Origin: Actinomycetales bacterium
GTDB lineage: Bacteria > Actinomycetota > Actinomycetes > Actinomycetales > Cellulomonadaceae
Direction of reading: 5' to 3'
Assembly: GCA_020444245.1 (NCBI GenBank)
Contig: JAHLLI010000021.1
Location: forward strand, 1-64,000
DNA: 64,000 bases
Part shown: one piece after another, positions 31,850-40,506 of the stretch
Layout of the letters: each line of letters begins with the position of its first letter
Position numbering within the stretch: position 1 is the first letter of the stretch
Notes under the pieces: generated by a model
Told to the model about the DNA's origin: nothing
What the model saw: only the letters and a program-made list of their open reading frames with translations
Databases searched by the model: none
Made by a program: the position numbers and the translations under genes

Positions 31850-33145
31850 TCAGGCCGAGGTGGCCTGGGGGGTGGGGGACGTCGCGGACGTGGACGCCGC
31901 GGACGTGGGGGACGCGGACGTGCGCGGCTCGGCGGTGCCCTGCTCGACCGCGACGCCGAGGAAGGTCCCCAGTGCGGCCTCGAAGTCCGGCGCCTTGCCG
32001 AGCCGGGCGTAGGAGCGCGCGCGGTTGACCGGCTGGTGCAGCAGCGACGCGGCGAACTGGTGCAGCGCGCGCCGGACCTGCGGGTCGTCGGGGTAGCGCG
32101 CCGCGACGTCCGCGAGGGCGGCTTCGACGTGGTCACGCACCGCGCGCACCGCCGGGGCGGCGTCCCGCTCGGCCAGGACGGCGAGCAGCCGCGCGGTCTC
32201 GGCCTGGACGATCACGCGGCCGTCGGCGACCGCTGCGTCGAGCGCCGCCGGTGCGCGGCGGGCCACCTCGGCGAGGTCCACCAGGTGCACGCCGGGCACC
32301 TGGGCCACCGAGGGGTCGATGTCGCGCCGCAGCGCGAGGTCCACCAGCACCGCGGGGCCGCCTCCGCCGAGCCTCGCGCGGCGCACGGCCTCGGCGTCCA
32401 CCACCGAGCCACCGCTGCCGGAGCACGCCACCACCACGTCGGCGCGGGCGAGCGCGGCGTCCAACCCGCCGGGCGGTGCGGCCTCGAGCCCGTGCGACGC
32501 GGCGAACTGCTGCGCGCGGCCGGACGGGGAGTGCACGACCACCGACGAAGCCCCGCGCTCGCGCAGCGCCGCGACGCTCGCGCCGGCGTACGAGCCGGTG
32601 CCCACCAGCAGCACCCGCGCCCCGGCCAGCGGGCGCCACGCCTCCGCCTCGTCGAGGGCGACCGCCACCACCGACCGGCCGGCGTCGGCCAGCCCGGTGC
32701 GCCTGGCCACCGCCCGCGAGACCCGCGACGCGCCCTGGAACAGGGCCTCGAGGTCCGAGGACGTGGTGGCCGCCGCGTGGGCCTGCTCGAGGGCCCGCCG
32801 GACCTGGCCGGCGACCTCGCGCTCGCCGACGACCATCGAGTCCAGGCCGGCGGCGACGCTGAACAGGTGCTCGACGGTGGCCCCGCCGGTCACCACGCGC
32901 AGGCGGGCGCGGGCGTCGGCGACCTCGATCCCGGCCGCGCGGGCGATCGCGCCCACGGCGACCTGGGTCGCGCGCGCCACGTCCTGCGCGTCGAGGTAGA
33001 CCTCGAACCGGTTGCAGGTGGCCAGCACGACGGCGCCGCGCACGGCGGCGTCAGCCAGGATCTCGGGCACCACGGAATGCGCACCGACGCTGATCTGCTC
33101 GAGACGATCGAGATCGAGATGGCGGTGGCTGGCCGAGAGGTTCAT
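31850..33145 (-). CDS. hemA: Glutamyl-tRNA reductase
   Basis: The 431-residue enzyme makes glutamate-1-semialdehyde from glutamyl-tRNA, the committed step of heme synthesis. Catalytic Cys44 is in LATCNRFEVYL, and GGATVEHLFSVAAGLDSMVVGE is the conserved block (first twenty residues). The NADPH-binding Rossmann segment is VLLVGTGSYAGASVAAL. The C-terminal 30 residues are a Ser/Thr/Ala-rich tail ([17 protein letters not shown]) that other HemA proteins lack. The ATG at 33145 is used; two GTG codons at 33154 and 33151 are alternatives. It is divergent from hemE, sharing a 58-base promoter region. Confidence 0.93.
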   Translation of the reverse strand: MNLSASHRHLDLDRLEQISVGAHSVVPEILADAAVRGAVVLATCNRFEVYLDAQDVARATQVAVGAIARAAGIEVADARARLRVVTGGATVEHLFSVAAGLDSMVVGEREVAGQVRRALEQAHAAATTSSDLEALFQGASRVSRAVARRTGLADAGRSVVAVALDEAEAWRPLAGARVLLVGTGSYAGASVAALRERGASSVVVHSPSGRAQQFAASHGLEAAPPGGLDAALARADVVVACSGSGGSVVDAEAVRRARLGGGGPAVLVDLALRRDIDPSVAQVPGVHLVDLAEVARRAPAALDAAVADGRVIVQAETARLLAVLAERDAAPAVRAVRDHVEAALADVAARYPDDPQVRRALHQFAASLLHQPVNRARSYARLGKAPDFEAALGTFLGVAVEQGTAEPRTSASPTSAASTSATSPTPQATSA

Positions 33146-33190
33146 CAGCACCACAAGAATCCCGATTGAACCATTCCGCGCGGGATTCGG

Positions 33191-33196
33191 CACAAT
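33191..33196 (+). promoter_or_regulatory. -10-like box for hemE
   Basis: CACAAT lies seven bases before the hemE ATG at 33204, with TTGAAC at 33166-33171 as a possible but distant (19-base) -35. No Shine-Dalgarno is visible, suggesting a leaderless transcript of the heme operon. Confidence 0.35.
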
Positions 33197-33203
33197 CAGC
33201 CAC

Positions 33204-34259
33204 ATGCCTTCCACCCCGGCGGACGAGCCCGCCCTGCTCACGGCGCTCCGCGGCGAACGGCCCGCCCGCACCCCGGTGTGGTTCATGCGCCAGGCCGGGC
33301 GCTCGCTGCCGGAGTACCGCGAGGCCCGGGCCGGCATCGCGATGCTCGACGCGTGCCTGGACCCGGCGCTGGCCGCCGAGCTGACGCTCCAGCCCGTCCG
33401 GCGCCACGGCGTGGACGCCGCGGTGTTCTTCAGCGACATCGTCGTGCCCGTGCGCCAGGCGGGCGTGCCGATCGACATCCGGCCCGGCGTGGGGCCCGTG
33501 CTCGACACCCCGGTGCGCACGGTCGACGACGTCGCGGCACTTCCCGCGCCGGACCCGGACCTCGCGGCGGTCGCCGAGGGCGTGCGTACCGCGGTCGCCG
33601 GGCTGGGCGGCACCCCGCTGCTCGGGTTCGCCGGCGCGCCCTTCACGCTGGCCTGCTACCTGGTCGAGGGCGGGCCCTCGAAGGACCACCTGCGCACCCG
33701 CACGCTCATGCACGCCGACCCCTCGACCTGGCAGGCGCTGATGGCGTGGGCCGCAGACGTGACCGGTGCGTTCCTGCGCGCCCAGGTCGCCGCCGGGGCA
33801 GCGGCGGTCCAGCTGTTCGACTCCTGGGCCGGCGTGCTCAGCGCTGCGGACTACCGCGCGCACGTCGCTCCGTGGTCGCGGCGCGCGCTGGCCGGCGTCG
33901 GCGTGCCCGCGGTGCACTTCGCGGCGCAGGGCGGGGAGCTGCTCACCGAGCTGCGCGACGTGCTGATCGACGCGGCCGGCGACGCGGCGGCCGGTGCGGT
34001 GGGCATCGACCACCGGGTCCCGCTGGACGAGGCGTCCCGGCGGCTCGGCGGACGGACCCCGGTGCAGGGCAACATCGACCCGGCGATGCTCGCGGCGCCC
34101 TGGCCGGTGCTGGCCGAGCACGTGCGCGACGTGCTGCGCCGTGGCCGCGCGGCGCCCGGCCACGTCGTGAACCTGGGCCACGGCGTCCCACCGACCGCCG
34201 ACCCGGACGTGCTCAGCGCGATCGTCCGGCTGGTGCACCAGGAGGGCGAGCAGGTTTGA
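33204..34259 (+). CDS. hemE: Uroporphyrinogen III decarboxylase
   Basis: The 351-residue TIM-barrel enzyme has the invariant N-terminal WFMRQAGRSLPEYR. Active-site Asp is in VFFSDIVVP, and the conserved HFAAQGGELLTEL and PVQGNIDPAML blocks are present. It decarboxylates the four acetate chains to give coproporphyrinogen III. It heads the plus-strand heme operon. The next gene starts at a TTG inside its stop (TTGA, 34256-34259), so translation is coupled. Confidence 0.95.
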   Translation: MPSTPADEPALLTALRGERPARTPVWFMRQAGRSLPEYREARAGIAMLDACLDPALAAELTLQPVRRHGVDAAVFFSDIVVPVRQAGVPIDIRPGVGPVLDTPVRTVDDVAALPAPDPDLAAVAEGVRTAVAGLGGTPLLGFAGAPFTLACYLVEGGPSKDHLRTRTLMHADPSTWQALMAWAADVTGAFLRAQVAAGAAAVQLFDSWAGVLSAADYRAHVAPWSRRALAGVGVPAVHFAAQGGELLTELRDVLIDAAGDAAAGAVGIDHRVPLDEASRRLGGRTPVQGNIDPAMLAAPWPVLAEHVRDVLRRGRAAPGHVVNLGHGVPPTADPDVLSAIVRLVHQEGEQV

Positions 34260-35644
34260 GCCCACGGGTCGTGGTGATCGGCGGCGGGATGGCCGGGCTC
34301 ACCACTGCCCTGGACCTGGCCCGCGCCGGCGCGTCGGTCTCGTTGCTCGAGGCGTCGGAGCGGCTCGGGGGGTGCGTGGCGCCCGTGACGCCGGACGGGC
34401 TGCCGGACGGTGTCGCCCTGGACGGCGGCGCCGAGTCCTTCGCGACCCGCACCACCGCGGTGGCGGACCTGCTGACCGACCTCGGACTCGGCCAGGACGT
34501 CGTGGCGCCGGAGCGGCTCGGCGCGTGGGTGCTCCACGCGGACGGGCCGGTCCGGCTGCCGGCGGCCGGCCTGCTCGGCGTCCCGGTGGACCCGTGGGCG
34601 GCGGACGTGCGGCGCGCGGTCGGGGTGCTCGGCTCGGCCCGGGCGTGGCTCGACCGCCTGCTGCCCGCGCGGGTCGGTACGGCGGACGGGCCGATGACGG
34701 TGGCGGACCTGGTCCGGACCCGGATGGGCCGGCGGGTGCTGGACCGCCTGGTCGACCCGGTGGTCGCCGGGGTGCACTCCTGCCCGGCACGGGACCTGGA
34801 CGTGGACACCGCCATGCCGGGTGTCCGGCGGGGGTTGGCCGAGACGGGCTCGCTCGCCGGCGCGGTCGCCCGCCTGCGTGAACGCGCCCCGGCAGGTTCG
34901 GCCGTCGCAGGGCTGCGGGGCGGTCTGCACCGGGTGCCCGCGGCCCTCGCCGCGGAGCTGGCCCGGCACGGCGGGCGGGCGTGCACGGGGATCGAGGTCG
35001 AGGCCCTGCACCAGGGGCCGGACGGCGGGTGGAGCGTGCTGGCGAGCTACGGGCACCACGCCGCGGACCACGTCGTGCTCGCGGTCCCGGGTGCCGCGGC
35101 CGCGAGGCTGCTCGAGCCGTGGGTCGCGGTGACGCCCCCACCCGCGGTGCCGGTGTCGGTGGTCACCTTGGTGCTGGACGCCCCGGACCTGGACACCGCG
35201 CCGCGCGGCACGGGCGTGCTGGTCGCACCGGACGCCGGCGTGGCCGCCAAGGGGCTGACGCACGCGACCGCGAAGTGGGCCTGGCTCGCCGAGTCCGTCC
35301 CCGGTCGCCACGTCGTGCGGCTCAGCTACGGCCGGGGCGGCACGCTGCCCGAGCCGGAGATCACGACCGCGCTGGTCGATGCGAGCGTCGCGCTCGGTGT
35401 GGGCCTGACCCGCCGGAACCTGGTCGGCTGGGCCCGCACCGACTGGCCGGCCGGCCTGGGCGCCCCGCCGCCAGGGCATCGCGACCGGATGGCGGCGTTG
35501 CGCCGGGACCTACCCGGAGGGCTGTGGGTCACCGGGGCGTGGGTGGCCGGGACGGGCCTGGCCGCCGTGGTGGCCGACGCGCATGCGACCGCTGCCACCG
35601 TCGTCGGCGGCGAGTCCCCGCGCAGCGAGCGCAGGCAGAACTGA
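34256..35644 (+). CDS. hemG: Protoporphyrinogen/coproporphyrinogen oxidase (HemY/CgoX type)
   Basis: The 462-residue FAD enzyme has an N-terminal dinucleotide-binding motif (VVVIGGGMAGLTTALDLARA) and GGAESFATR. The C-terminal FAD-contact segment is LWVTGAWVAGTGLAAVVADA. In bacteria that carry hemQ this family oxidises coproporphyrinogen III to coproporphyrin III (cgoX, also called hemY). It starts at a TTG overlapping the hemE stop, with GGAGG about nine bases upstream; GTG 34271 is a less likely alternative. A 153-base gap with its own repeat and promoter elements separates it from hemQ. Confidence 0.9.
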   Translation: MSPRVVVIGGGMAGLTTALDLARAGASVSLLEASERLGGCVAPVTPDGLPDGVALDGGAESFATRTTAVADLLTDLGLGQDVVAPERLGAWVLHADGPVRLPAAGLLGVPVDPWAADVRRAVGVLGSARAWLDRLLPARVGTADGPMTVADLVRTRMGRRVLDRLVDPVVAGVHSCPARDLDVDTAMPGVRRGLAETGSLAGAVARLRERAPAGSAVAGLRGGLHRVPAALAAELARHGGRACTGIEVEALHQGPDGGWSVLASYGHHAADHVVLAVPGAAAARLLEPWVAVTPPPAVPVSVVTLVLDAPDLDTAPRGTGVLVAPDAGVAAKGLTHATAKWAWLAESVPGRHVVRLSYGRGGTLPEPEITTALVDASVALGVGLTRRNLVGWARTDWPAGLGAPPPGHRDRMAALRRDLPGGLWVTGAWVAGTGLAAVVADAHATAATVVGGESPRSERRQN

Positions 35645-35700
35645 CGCGATGCCCGGAGCGGTCGGGTCGGTCGGGCATTCTGACAACTCGTCATCATCGT

Positions 35701-35720
35701 CACAGGAATCGCACAGGAAT
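35701..35720 (+). promoter_or_regulatory. 11-bp direct repeat upstream of hemQ
   Basis: CACAGGAAT occurs at 35701-35709 and 35712-35720, one helical turn apart, in an AT-richer patch 80-100 bases upstream of hemQ. It is a possible activator or repressor site; the regulator is unknown. Confidence 0.35.
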
Positions 35721-35785
35721 GGCCCGATTCAGCCCGTCCGGCGACCTGATACCGGTCTCGTTGTGACGATCCGCCGCCGATCGCG

Positions 35786-35791
35786 CAGACT
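35786..35791 (+). promoter_or_regulatory. -10-like box for hemQ
   Basis: CAGACT is six bases before the hemQ ATG; TTGTGA at 35761-35766 may serve as a distant -35. No Shine-Dalgarno is visible, so the hemQ-hemL transcript could be leaderless. Confidence 0.35.
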
Positions 35792-35797
35792 TCGTCC

Positions 35798-36478
35798 ATG
35801 ACCCCCGCGAGCGCCATGCCCTGGACCCTGTGGACCGTCCTTCGCCGGACCGGCACCCCGCCGCCGGCCGACCCCGCCCGGGACCGGCAGACCGCCCCGA
35901 GCCTCGCCGCGGCGCTCGGCGAGCTGGGCGACGACGTCCGGCTGCGCGGGCTGTACGACGTGTCCGGCATGCGCGCCGACGCCGACCTCATGGTCTGGCT
36001 CAACGGGGCCTCGGCGGACGGGCTGCAGGCCGCCGCCCGCGCCCTGCGGCGCACCGCAGAGCTCGCACCGCTGGAGGCCCGGTGGGCCGTGATGGGCGTG
36101 CACCGCCCGGCCGAGTTCAGCGCCTCGCACGCGCCCGCCTTCATGCGCGACGCCGAGCCCAAGGCCTGGCTGACCGTCTACCCGTTCGTGCGCTCCTACG
36201 ACTGGTACGTGCTGCCCGAGGAGGAGCGTCGCGAGATGCTCAGCGAGCACGGCCTCAAGGGCCGGGAGTACCCGCAGGTGCTGTCCAACACCGTCGCCGC
36301 GTTCGCGCTGGGCGACTACGAGTGGATCCTCGCGCTCGAGGCCGACGACGTGACCGACCTGGTGGACCTCATGCGCCACCTGCGCGCGACGCAGGCACGG
36401 CGCCACGTCCGCGAGGAGGTGCCGTTCTTCACCGGGCGCCGGATCGAGGTCGGCGAGGTCGCGGAGGTCCTGGCGTGA
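35798..36478 (+). CDS. hemQ: Coproheme decarboxylase (HemQ/ChdC)
   Basis: The 226-residue chlorite-dismutase-family protein converts coproheme to heme b in the coproporphyrin pathway. Visible blocks are RLRGLYDVSGMRADADLMVW, YPFVRSYDWYVLP (with the reactive tyrosine region) and REMLSEHGLKGREYP (proximal-side His). FALGDYEWILALE is the fourth block. There is no signal peptide. The hemH gene overlaps its 3' end by four bases (GTGA). Its presence shows that this organism makes heme through coproporphyrin, not protoporphyrin. Confidence 0.93.
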   Translation: MTPASAMPWTLWTVLRRTGTPPPADPARDRQTAPSLAAALGELGDDVRLRGLYDVSGMRADADLMVWLNGASADGLQAAARALRRTAELAPLEARWAVMGVHRPAEFSASHAPAFMRDAEPKAWLTVYPFVRSYDWYVLPEEERREMLSEHGLKGREYPQVLSNTVAAFALGDYEWILALEADDVTDLVDLMRHLRATQARRHVREEVPFFTGRRIEVGEVAEVLA

Positions 36479-37668
36479 GCACCGTCGCCGGCCTCCCACC
36501 GGCCGACCCCCGGCCGCGCGTCCGGTACGACGCCGTGCTGCTGGTCTCGTTCGGCGGGCCGGAGCGCCAGGACGACGTCCTGCCCTTCCTGCGCAACGTC
36601 ACGCGCGGTCGCGGGATCCCCGACGAGCGGCTGGAGGAGGTCGCGCACCACTACCGGCACTTCGGCGGCGTCAGCCCGATCAACGCCCAGTGCCGGGCGC
36701 TGCGTGCCGCACTGGGTGAGGAGCTGACCCGCCGCGGGCTCGACCTGCCGGTGTACTGGGGCAACCGCAACTGGGACCCGTACCTGGCTGACGCGCTGCG
36801 CGAGGCGCACGCCGCGGGGCACCGCCGGCTGCTCGCCGTGGTGACCAGCGCGTACTCGTCGTACTCCTCGTGCCGGCAGTACCGCGAGGACCTCGCGGCC
36901 GCGCTCGAGTCGACCGGGCTGGCCGGCGAGCTCGAGGTGGACAAGGTGCGCCAGTACTTCGACCACCCGGGGTTCGTCGCCCCGTTCGTCACGGGCACGC
37001 GGGAGGCGGTGCAGGCCGTGCTCGCCGAGCTGGGCGCAGGCGCCCGCGCGAGCGACGTGCACGTGCTGTTCGCGACGCACTCGATCCCGACCCCGACCGC
37101 GCTGGCGTCCGGGCCGCCCGGCGCGGACCTGGGCCCGGAGGGTGCCTACGGTGCGCAGCACCGCGCCGTCGCCGAGGTGGTGATGGCGTCGCTGGCCAGC
37201 GGGGACCTCGGGATCGAGGCGCCGTGGTCGCTGGTGTACCAGTCGCGCAGCGGGAGTCCGCACAGCCCGTGGCTCGAGCCGGACGTGAACGACGCGATCC
37301 GCGAGCTCGTCGACCGGGGGGCCCGCGGCGTGGTGATCGTGCCCCTCGGGTTCGTGTCCGACCACATGGAGGTGCTCTGGGACCTGGACGAGGAGGCCAC
37401 CGAGACCGCACACGAGGCGGGCCTGGCCGTGGCCCGGGTGCCCACGCCGGGTGTCGACCCGGCGTTCGTGGCGGGTCTGGTGGACCTGATCGCCGAGCGC
37501 CACACGAACGACGGCGGGGACGGTGGCGAGGGCGCGTCCGGGAGCCCGATGGAGCGGCCCGCGCTGACGCCGCTCGGCCCGTGGTACGACGTGTGCCGGG
37601 CGGGCTGCTGCGCGAACCCGCGCGGCGAGCGTCCCGCGGTCGCGGGGCTGCCGACGGGCGAGGCGTGA
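36475..37668 (+). CDS. hemH: Coproporphyrin ferrochelatase (CpfC/HemH)
   Basis: The 397-residue enzyme inserts iron into coproporphyrin III. Blocks: LLVSFGGPERQDDVLPFL, FGGVSPINAQ, the catalytic-His segment VLFATHSIPT and VVIVPLGFVSDHMEVLWDLD. Cys residues in SSCRQ and in the C-terminal WYDVCRAGCCANP could hold the [2Fe-2S] cluster reported for some actinobacterial ferrochelatases; this is plausible but unproven here. The Gly/Asp-rich linker (HTNDGGDGGEGASGSP) precedes that tail. GTG 36475 overlaps the hemQ stop. Its TGA begins the 17-bp repeat chain leading to hemC. Confidence 0.93.
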   Translation: MSTVAGLPPADPRPRVRYDAVLLVSFGGPERQDDVLPFLRNVTRGRGIPDERLEEVAHHYRHFGGVSPINAQCRALRAALGEELTRRGLDLPVYWGNRNWDPYLADALREAHAAGHRRLLAVVTSAYSSYSSCRQYREDLAAALESTGLAGELEVDKVRQYFDHPGFVAPFVTGTREAVQAVLAELGAGARASDVHVLFATHSIPTPTALASGPPGADLGPEGAYGAQHRAVAEVVMASLASGDLGIEAPWSLVYQSRSGSPHSPWLEPDVNDAIRELVDRGARGVVIVPLGFVSDHMEVLWDLDEEATETAHEAGLAVARVPTPGVDPAFVAGLVDLIAERHTNDGGDGGEGASGSPMERPALTPLGPWYDVCRAGCCANPRGERPAVAGLPTGEA

Positions 37669-37747
37669 GGACGGGCGAGGCGTGAGGAACGGCACAGCGT
37701 GAGGACGGGCGAGGCGTGAGGAACGGCACAGCGTGAGGATCGGCACG
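37663..37747 (+). repeat. Five 17-bp units bridging hemH stop and hemC start
   Basis: Units GCGTGAGGACGGGCGAG and GCGTGAGGAACGGCACA alternate at 37663, 37680, 37697 and 37714; the fifth (37731-37747, GCGTGAGGATCGGCACG) is the hemC start. Each GTGA is both the stop of the preceding six-codon frame and the next start: hemH stop, then VRTGEA, VRNGTA, VRTGEA, VRNGTA, then hemC. Confidence 0.9.
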
Positions 37748-39529
37748 CGCGGCAGCGAGCTCGCCGTCACCCAGACCGGGATGGTCGCCGACGCGCTCGG
37801 CGACGCGATCGGGCCGGGCGCGCGCGACGCGATCGAGCTGGTCCGGATCCGCACCGACGGCGACCGGCTCACCGGGTCGCTCGCGTCGCTCGGCGGGACC
37901 GGCGTCTTCGTCACCGCGCTGCGCGATGCCCTGCTGTCCGGCGCGTGCGACCTTGCCGTGCACTCGATGAAGGACCTGCCCACCGCACCGCCGGAGGGCC
38001 TGCGGCTGGTCGCGGTCCCCGAGCGGGCCGACCCGCGCGACGCGCTGTGCGCCCGCGCCGGTCTCACCCTGGCGACGCTGCCGCCCGGCGCGCGGGTCGG
38101 CACCGGGTCGCCGCGGCGCGCGGCCCAGCTGCTCGCGGCCCGACCCGACCTGGAGGTCGTGGACCTGCGCGGGAACGTGCCCACCCGGCTCGGCCGGGTG
38201 CCCGGCCACCAGCGTCCCGGGCACGAGGACCCCGGCGACCTGGACGCCGTCGTGCTGGCGATGGCCGGGCTGACCCGGCTCGGCCTGCTCGGCGCGGTGA
38301 CCGAGGCGCTCGACCCGGCGACCGTGCGACCCGCTCCGGCCCAGGGGGCGCTCGCCGTCGAGGCAGCGGGCCCGCTCGACCCCGCAGCGGAGGCGGCGCT
38401 CGCCACGCTCGACCATCGGCCGACCCGGCTCGCGGTGATCGCCGAACGGTCGCTGCTGGCCACGCTCGAGGCCGGCTGCGCGGCGCCGGTCGGGGCGCTG
38501 GGCCGGGTCGAGGGCGACGTGCTGGTCCTGGATGCGGTCGTGTGCGCCACCGACGGATCCCGACGCCTGATCGAGACCGGAAGGGTGACGCTGCCGGGCG
38601 TCACGGAGCGGGCCGACGCGGACGAGGAGGCTGCGCGCGCCCTCGGCAGGCGGGTCGCGACGTCGCTGCTCTCGCTGGGTGCTGCGGACCTGGTCCAGGC
38701 GGCGCACGGCGCGCCGCCGGCGACCCCCTCCGCGACCGGCGCTCTCGCCGGCTGGCGCGTGCTCGTCCCTCGCGGCGGGGAGTGGGCCCAGAAGGTCGCG
38801 GACCTGCTGGCCCCGCACGGCGCGACCACGGTCGCGGTCCCGCTCATCGAGTTCGCCCCACCGCACGACCTCGAGCCGCTCGACGACGCCCTCGACCGGC
38901 TCTCCCTCGGGCGCTACGACTGGCTCGCGATCACCAGCGCCACCACCGTCAGCTCGCTGGCCGGCCGGGTCGCCGCACGCCGGTTGGTGCCCGGCAGCCC
39001 CGACCCGGGCGAGGCGCTCGCCGCGGTGGTCGGCACGACGCGAGTGGCCGCCGTGGGGCCGGCGACCGCCGCCCCGCTGCAACGCTCCGGCATCGACGTG
39101 AGCCTGATCCCGGCCACGCGCTCGGCCGCCGGCCTGGTCGAGGCGTTCCCGCCCGGTCCGGGCCGCGTCCTGGTCCCGCACTCCGACCTCGCCGACGCCA
39201 CCCTGGCCGACGGGCTGCGCGCTCGCGGGCTCGAGGTCGACGAGGTGGTCGCGTACCGCACCGTCGCCGGCCCGCCCGCGGCGCCCCCGGTGCGCGCCGA
39301 GCTCGCCGACGGCCGGATCCGCGCGGTGCTGCTGAGCTCGCCGAGCACCGTGACCCAGCTGCTGGAACTCGTCGGCAGCCCGCCGGCAGGCACGGTGGTC
39401 GCCTGCATCGGCCCGCGCACGACACGCGCCGCCGAGGACGCAGGCCTGACCGTGCACGTCACGCCACCGTCGTCGTCGACGGAGGACCTCGTCGACGCCC
39501 TCGTCCGCTTCGCCCAGGAGAACTCGTGA
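37733..39529 (+). CDS. hemC: Fused porphobilinogen deaminase / uroporphyrinogen III synthase (HemC-HemD)
   Basis: The 598-residue fusion has HemC at residues 1-325 with Asp81 (HSMKDLP), [11 protein letters not shown] and dipyrromethane-binding Cys249 ([12 protein letters not shown]). A short linker ([10 protein letters not shown]) leads to HemD at about 338-598 ([19 protein letters not shown] ... [14 protein letters not shown]). The fusion would channel hydroxymethylbilane directly into ring closure. An extra polar loop ([13 protein letters not shown], 157-169) interrupts HemC. The GTG at 37733 lies in the last unit of the upstream 17-bp repeat, whose GAGGC just before may act as a weak Shine-Dalgarno. 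hemB overlaps its stop (GTGA). Confidence 0.93.
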   Translation: MRIGTRGSELAVTQTGMVADALGDAIGPGARDAIELVRIRTDGDRLTGSLASLGGTGVFVTALRDALLSGACDLAVHSMKDLPTAPPEGLRLVAVPERADPRDALCARAGLTLATLPPGARVGTGSPRRAAQLLAARPDLEVVDLRGNVPTRLGRVPGHQRPGHEDPGDLDAVVLAMAGLTRLGLLGAVTEALDPATVRPAPAQGALAVEAAGPLDPAAEAALATLDHRPTRLAVIAERSLLATLEAGCAAPVGALGRVEGDVLVLDAVVCATDGSRRLIETGRVTLPGVTERADADEEAARALGRRVATSLLSLGAADLVQAAHGAPPATPSATGALAGWRVLVPRGGEWAQKVADLLAPHGATTVAVPLIEFAPPHDLEPLDDALDRLSLGRYDWLAITSATTVSSLAGRVAARRLVPGSPDPGEALAAVVGTTRVAAVGPATAAPLQRSGIDVSLIPATRSAAGLVEAFPPGPGRVLVPHSDLADATLADGLRARGLEVDEVVAYRTVAGPPAAPPVRAELADGRIRAVLLSSPSTVTQLLELVGSPPAGTVVACIGPRTTRAAEDAGLTVHVTPPSSSTEDLVDALVRFAQENS

Positions 39530-40506
39530 GCCCCGTCGTCCGCCCCCGCCGCCTGCGCACCACGCCCGCGATGCGCCGGCTCGTGGCCGAGACCCGCGTG
39601 CACCCCGCACAGCTCGTGCTGCCGCTGTTCGCCCGTGAGGGCGCGACCGAGCCGGTGCCGATCTCCTCGATGCCGGGCCAGGTGCAGCACACCCGCGACT
39701 CGCTGCGCGCGGCCGTCGTCGAGGCCGCCGAGGCGGGGGTCGGCGGCGTCATGCTCTTCGGGGTGCCGGCGACGCGGGACGCGACCGGCTCGTGCGCGAC
39801 GGACCCCGCCGGCGTCCTCGCCACCGCCGTGCGCGACGTGGTGGCCGAGGTGGGCGACGCGCTCGTCGTGCAGGCCGACCTGTGCCTGGACGAGTTCACC
39901 GACCACGGCCACTGCGGTGTGCTGGCCGCGGACGGCACCGTGGACAACGACGCGACGCTCGTCCGCTACGGCGACATGGCAGTGGTGCTCGCGGAGGCCG
40001 GGGCGCACCTGCTCGGGCTGTCGGGAATGATGGACGGCCAGGTCGCGGCGGTGCGCGGCGCGCTGGACGACGCGGGGCACGCCGACACCGCGCTGCTCGG
40101 GTATGCCGCGAAGTACGCGTCGGCGTTCTACGGGCCGTTCCGCGAGGCCGTGGAGTCGACGCTCGTCGGCGACCGGCGCACGTACCAGCTGGACCTGGCG
40201 AACCGCCGCGAGGGGCTGCGCGAGGCGTTGCTCGACATCGAGGAGGGCGCCGACGTCGTCATGGTCAAGCCGGCGGGCTCGTACCTGGATGTGCTGGCCG
40301 ACGTCGCGGGGACCTCGCCGGTGCCGGTGTGGGCGTACCAGGTGTCCGGCGAGTACGCGATGGTCGCGGCCGCCGCCGCGCACGGCTGGATCGACCGCCG
40401 CGCGGTGGTGACCGAGCAGGTGACCGGGATCGTGCGGGCCGGCGCCGACGCGGTGCTGACGTACTGGGCGACCGAGCTCGCCGGCTGGCTGCGGGAGGCG
40501 ATGTGA
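39526..40506 (+). CDS. hemB: Porphobilinogen synthase (delta-aminolevulinate dehydratase)
   Basis: The 326-residue TIM-barrel enzyme condenses two aminolevulinate molecules. The Schiff-base lysine motif [12 protein letters not shown] and second lysine [15 protein letters not shown] are present. The metal loop reads [14 protein letters not shown]: two of the three zinc cysteines are kept and the middle one is Asp, the usual actinobacterial version. GTG 39526 overlaps the hemCD stop by four bases, and hemL overlaps its own stop in the same way. Confidence 0.95.
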   Translation: MSPVVRPRRLRTTPAMRRLVAETRVHPAQLVLPLFAREGATEPVPISSMPGQVQHTRDSLRAAVVEAAEAGVGGVMLFGVPATRDATGSCATDPAGVLATAVRDVVAEVGDALVVQADLCLDEFTDHGHCGVLAADGTVDNDATLVRYGDMAVVLAEAGAHLLGLSGMMDGQVAAVRGALDDAGHADTALLGYAAKYASAFYGPFREAVESTLVGDRRTYQLDLANRREGLREALLDIEEGADVVMVKPAGSYLDVLADVAGTSPVPVWAYQVSGEYAMVAAAAAHGWIDRRAVVTEQVTGIVRAGADAVLTYWATELAGWLREAM

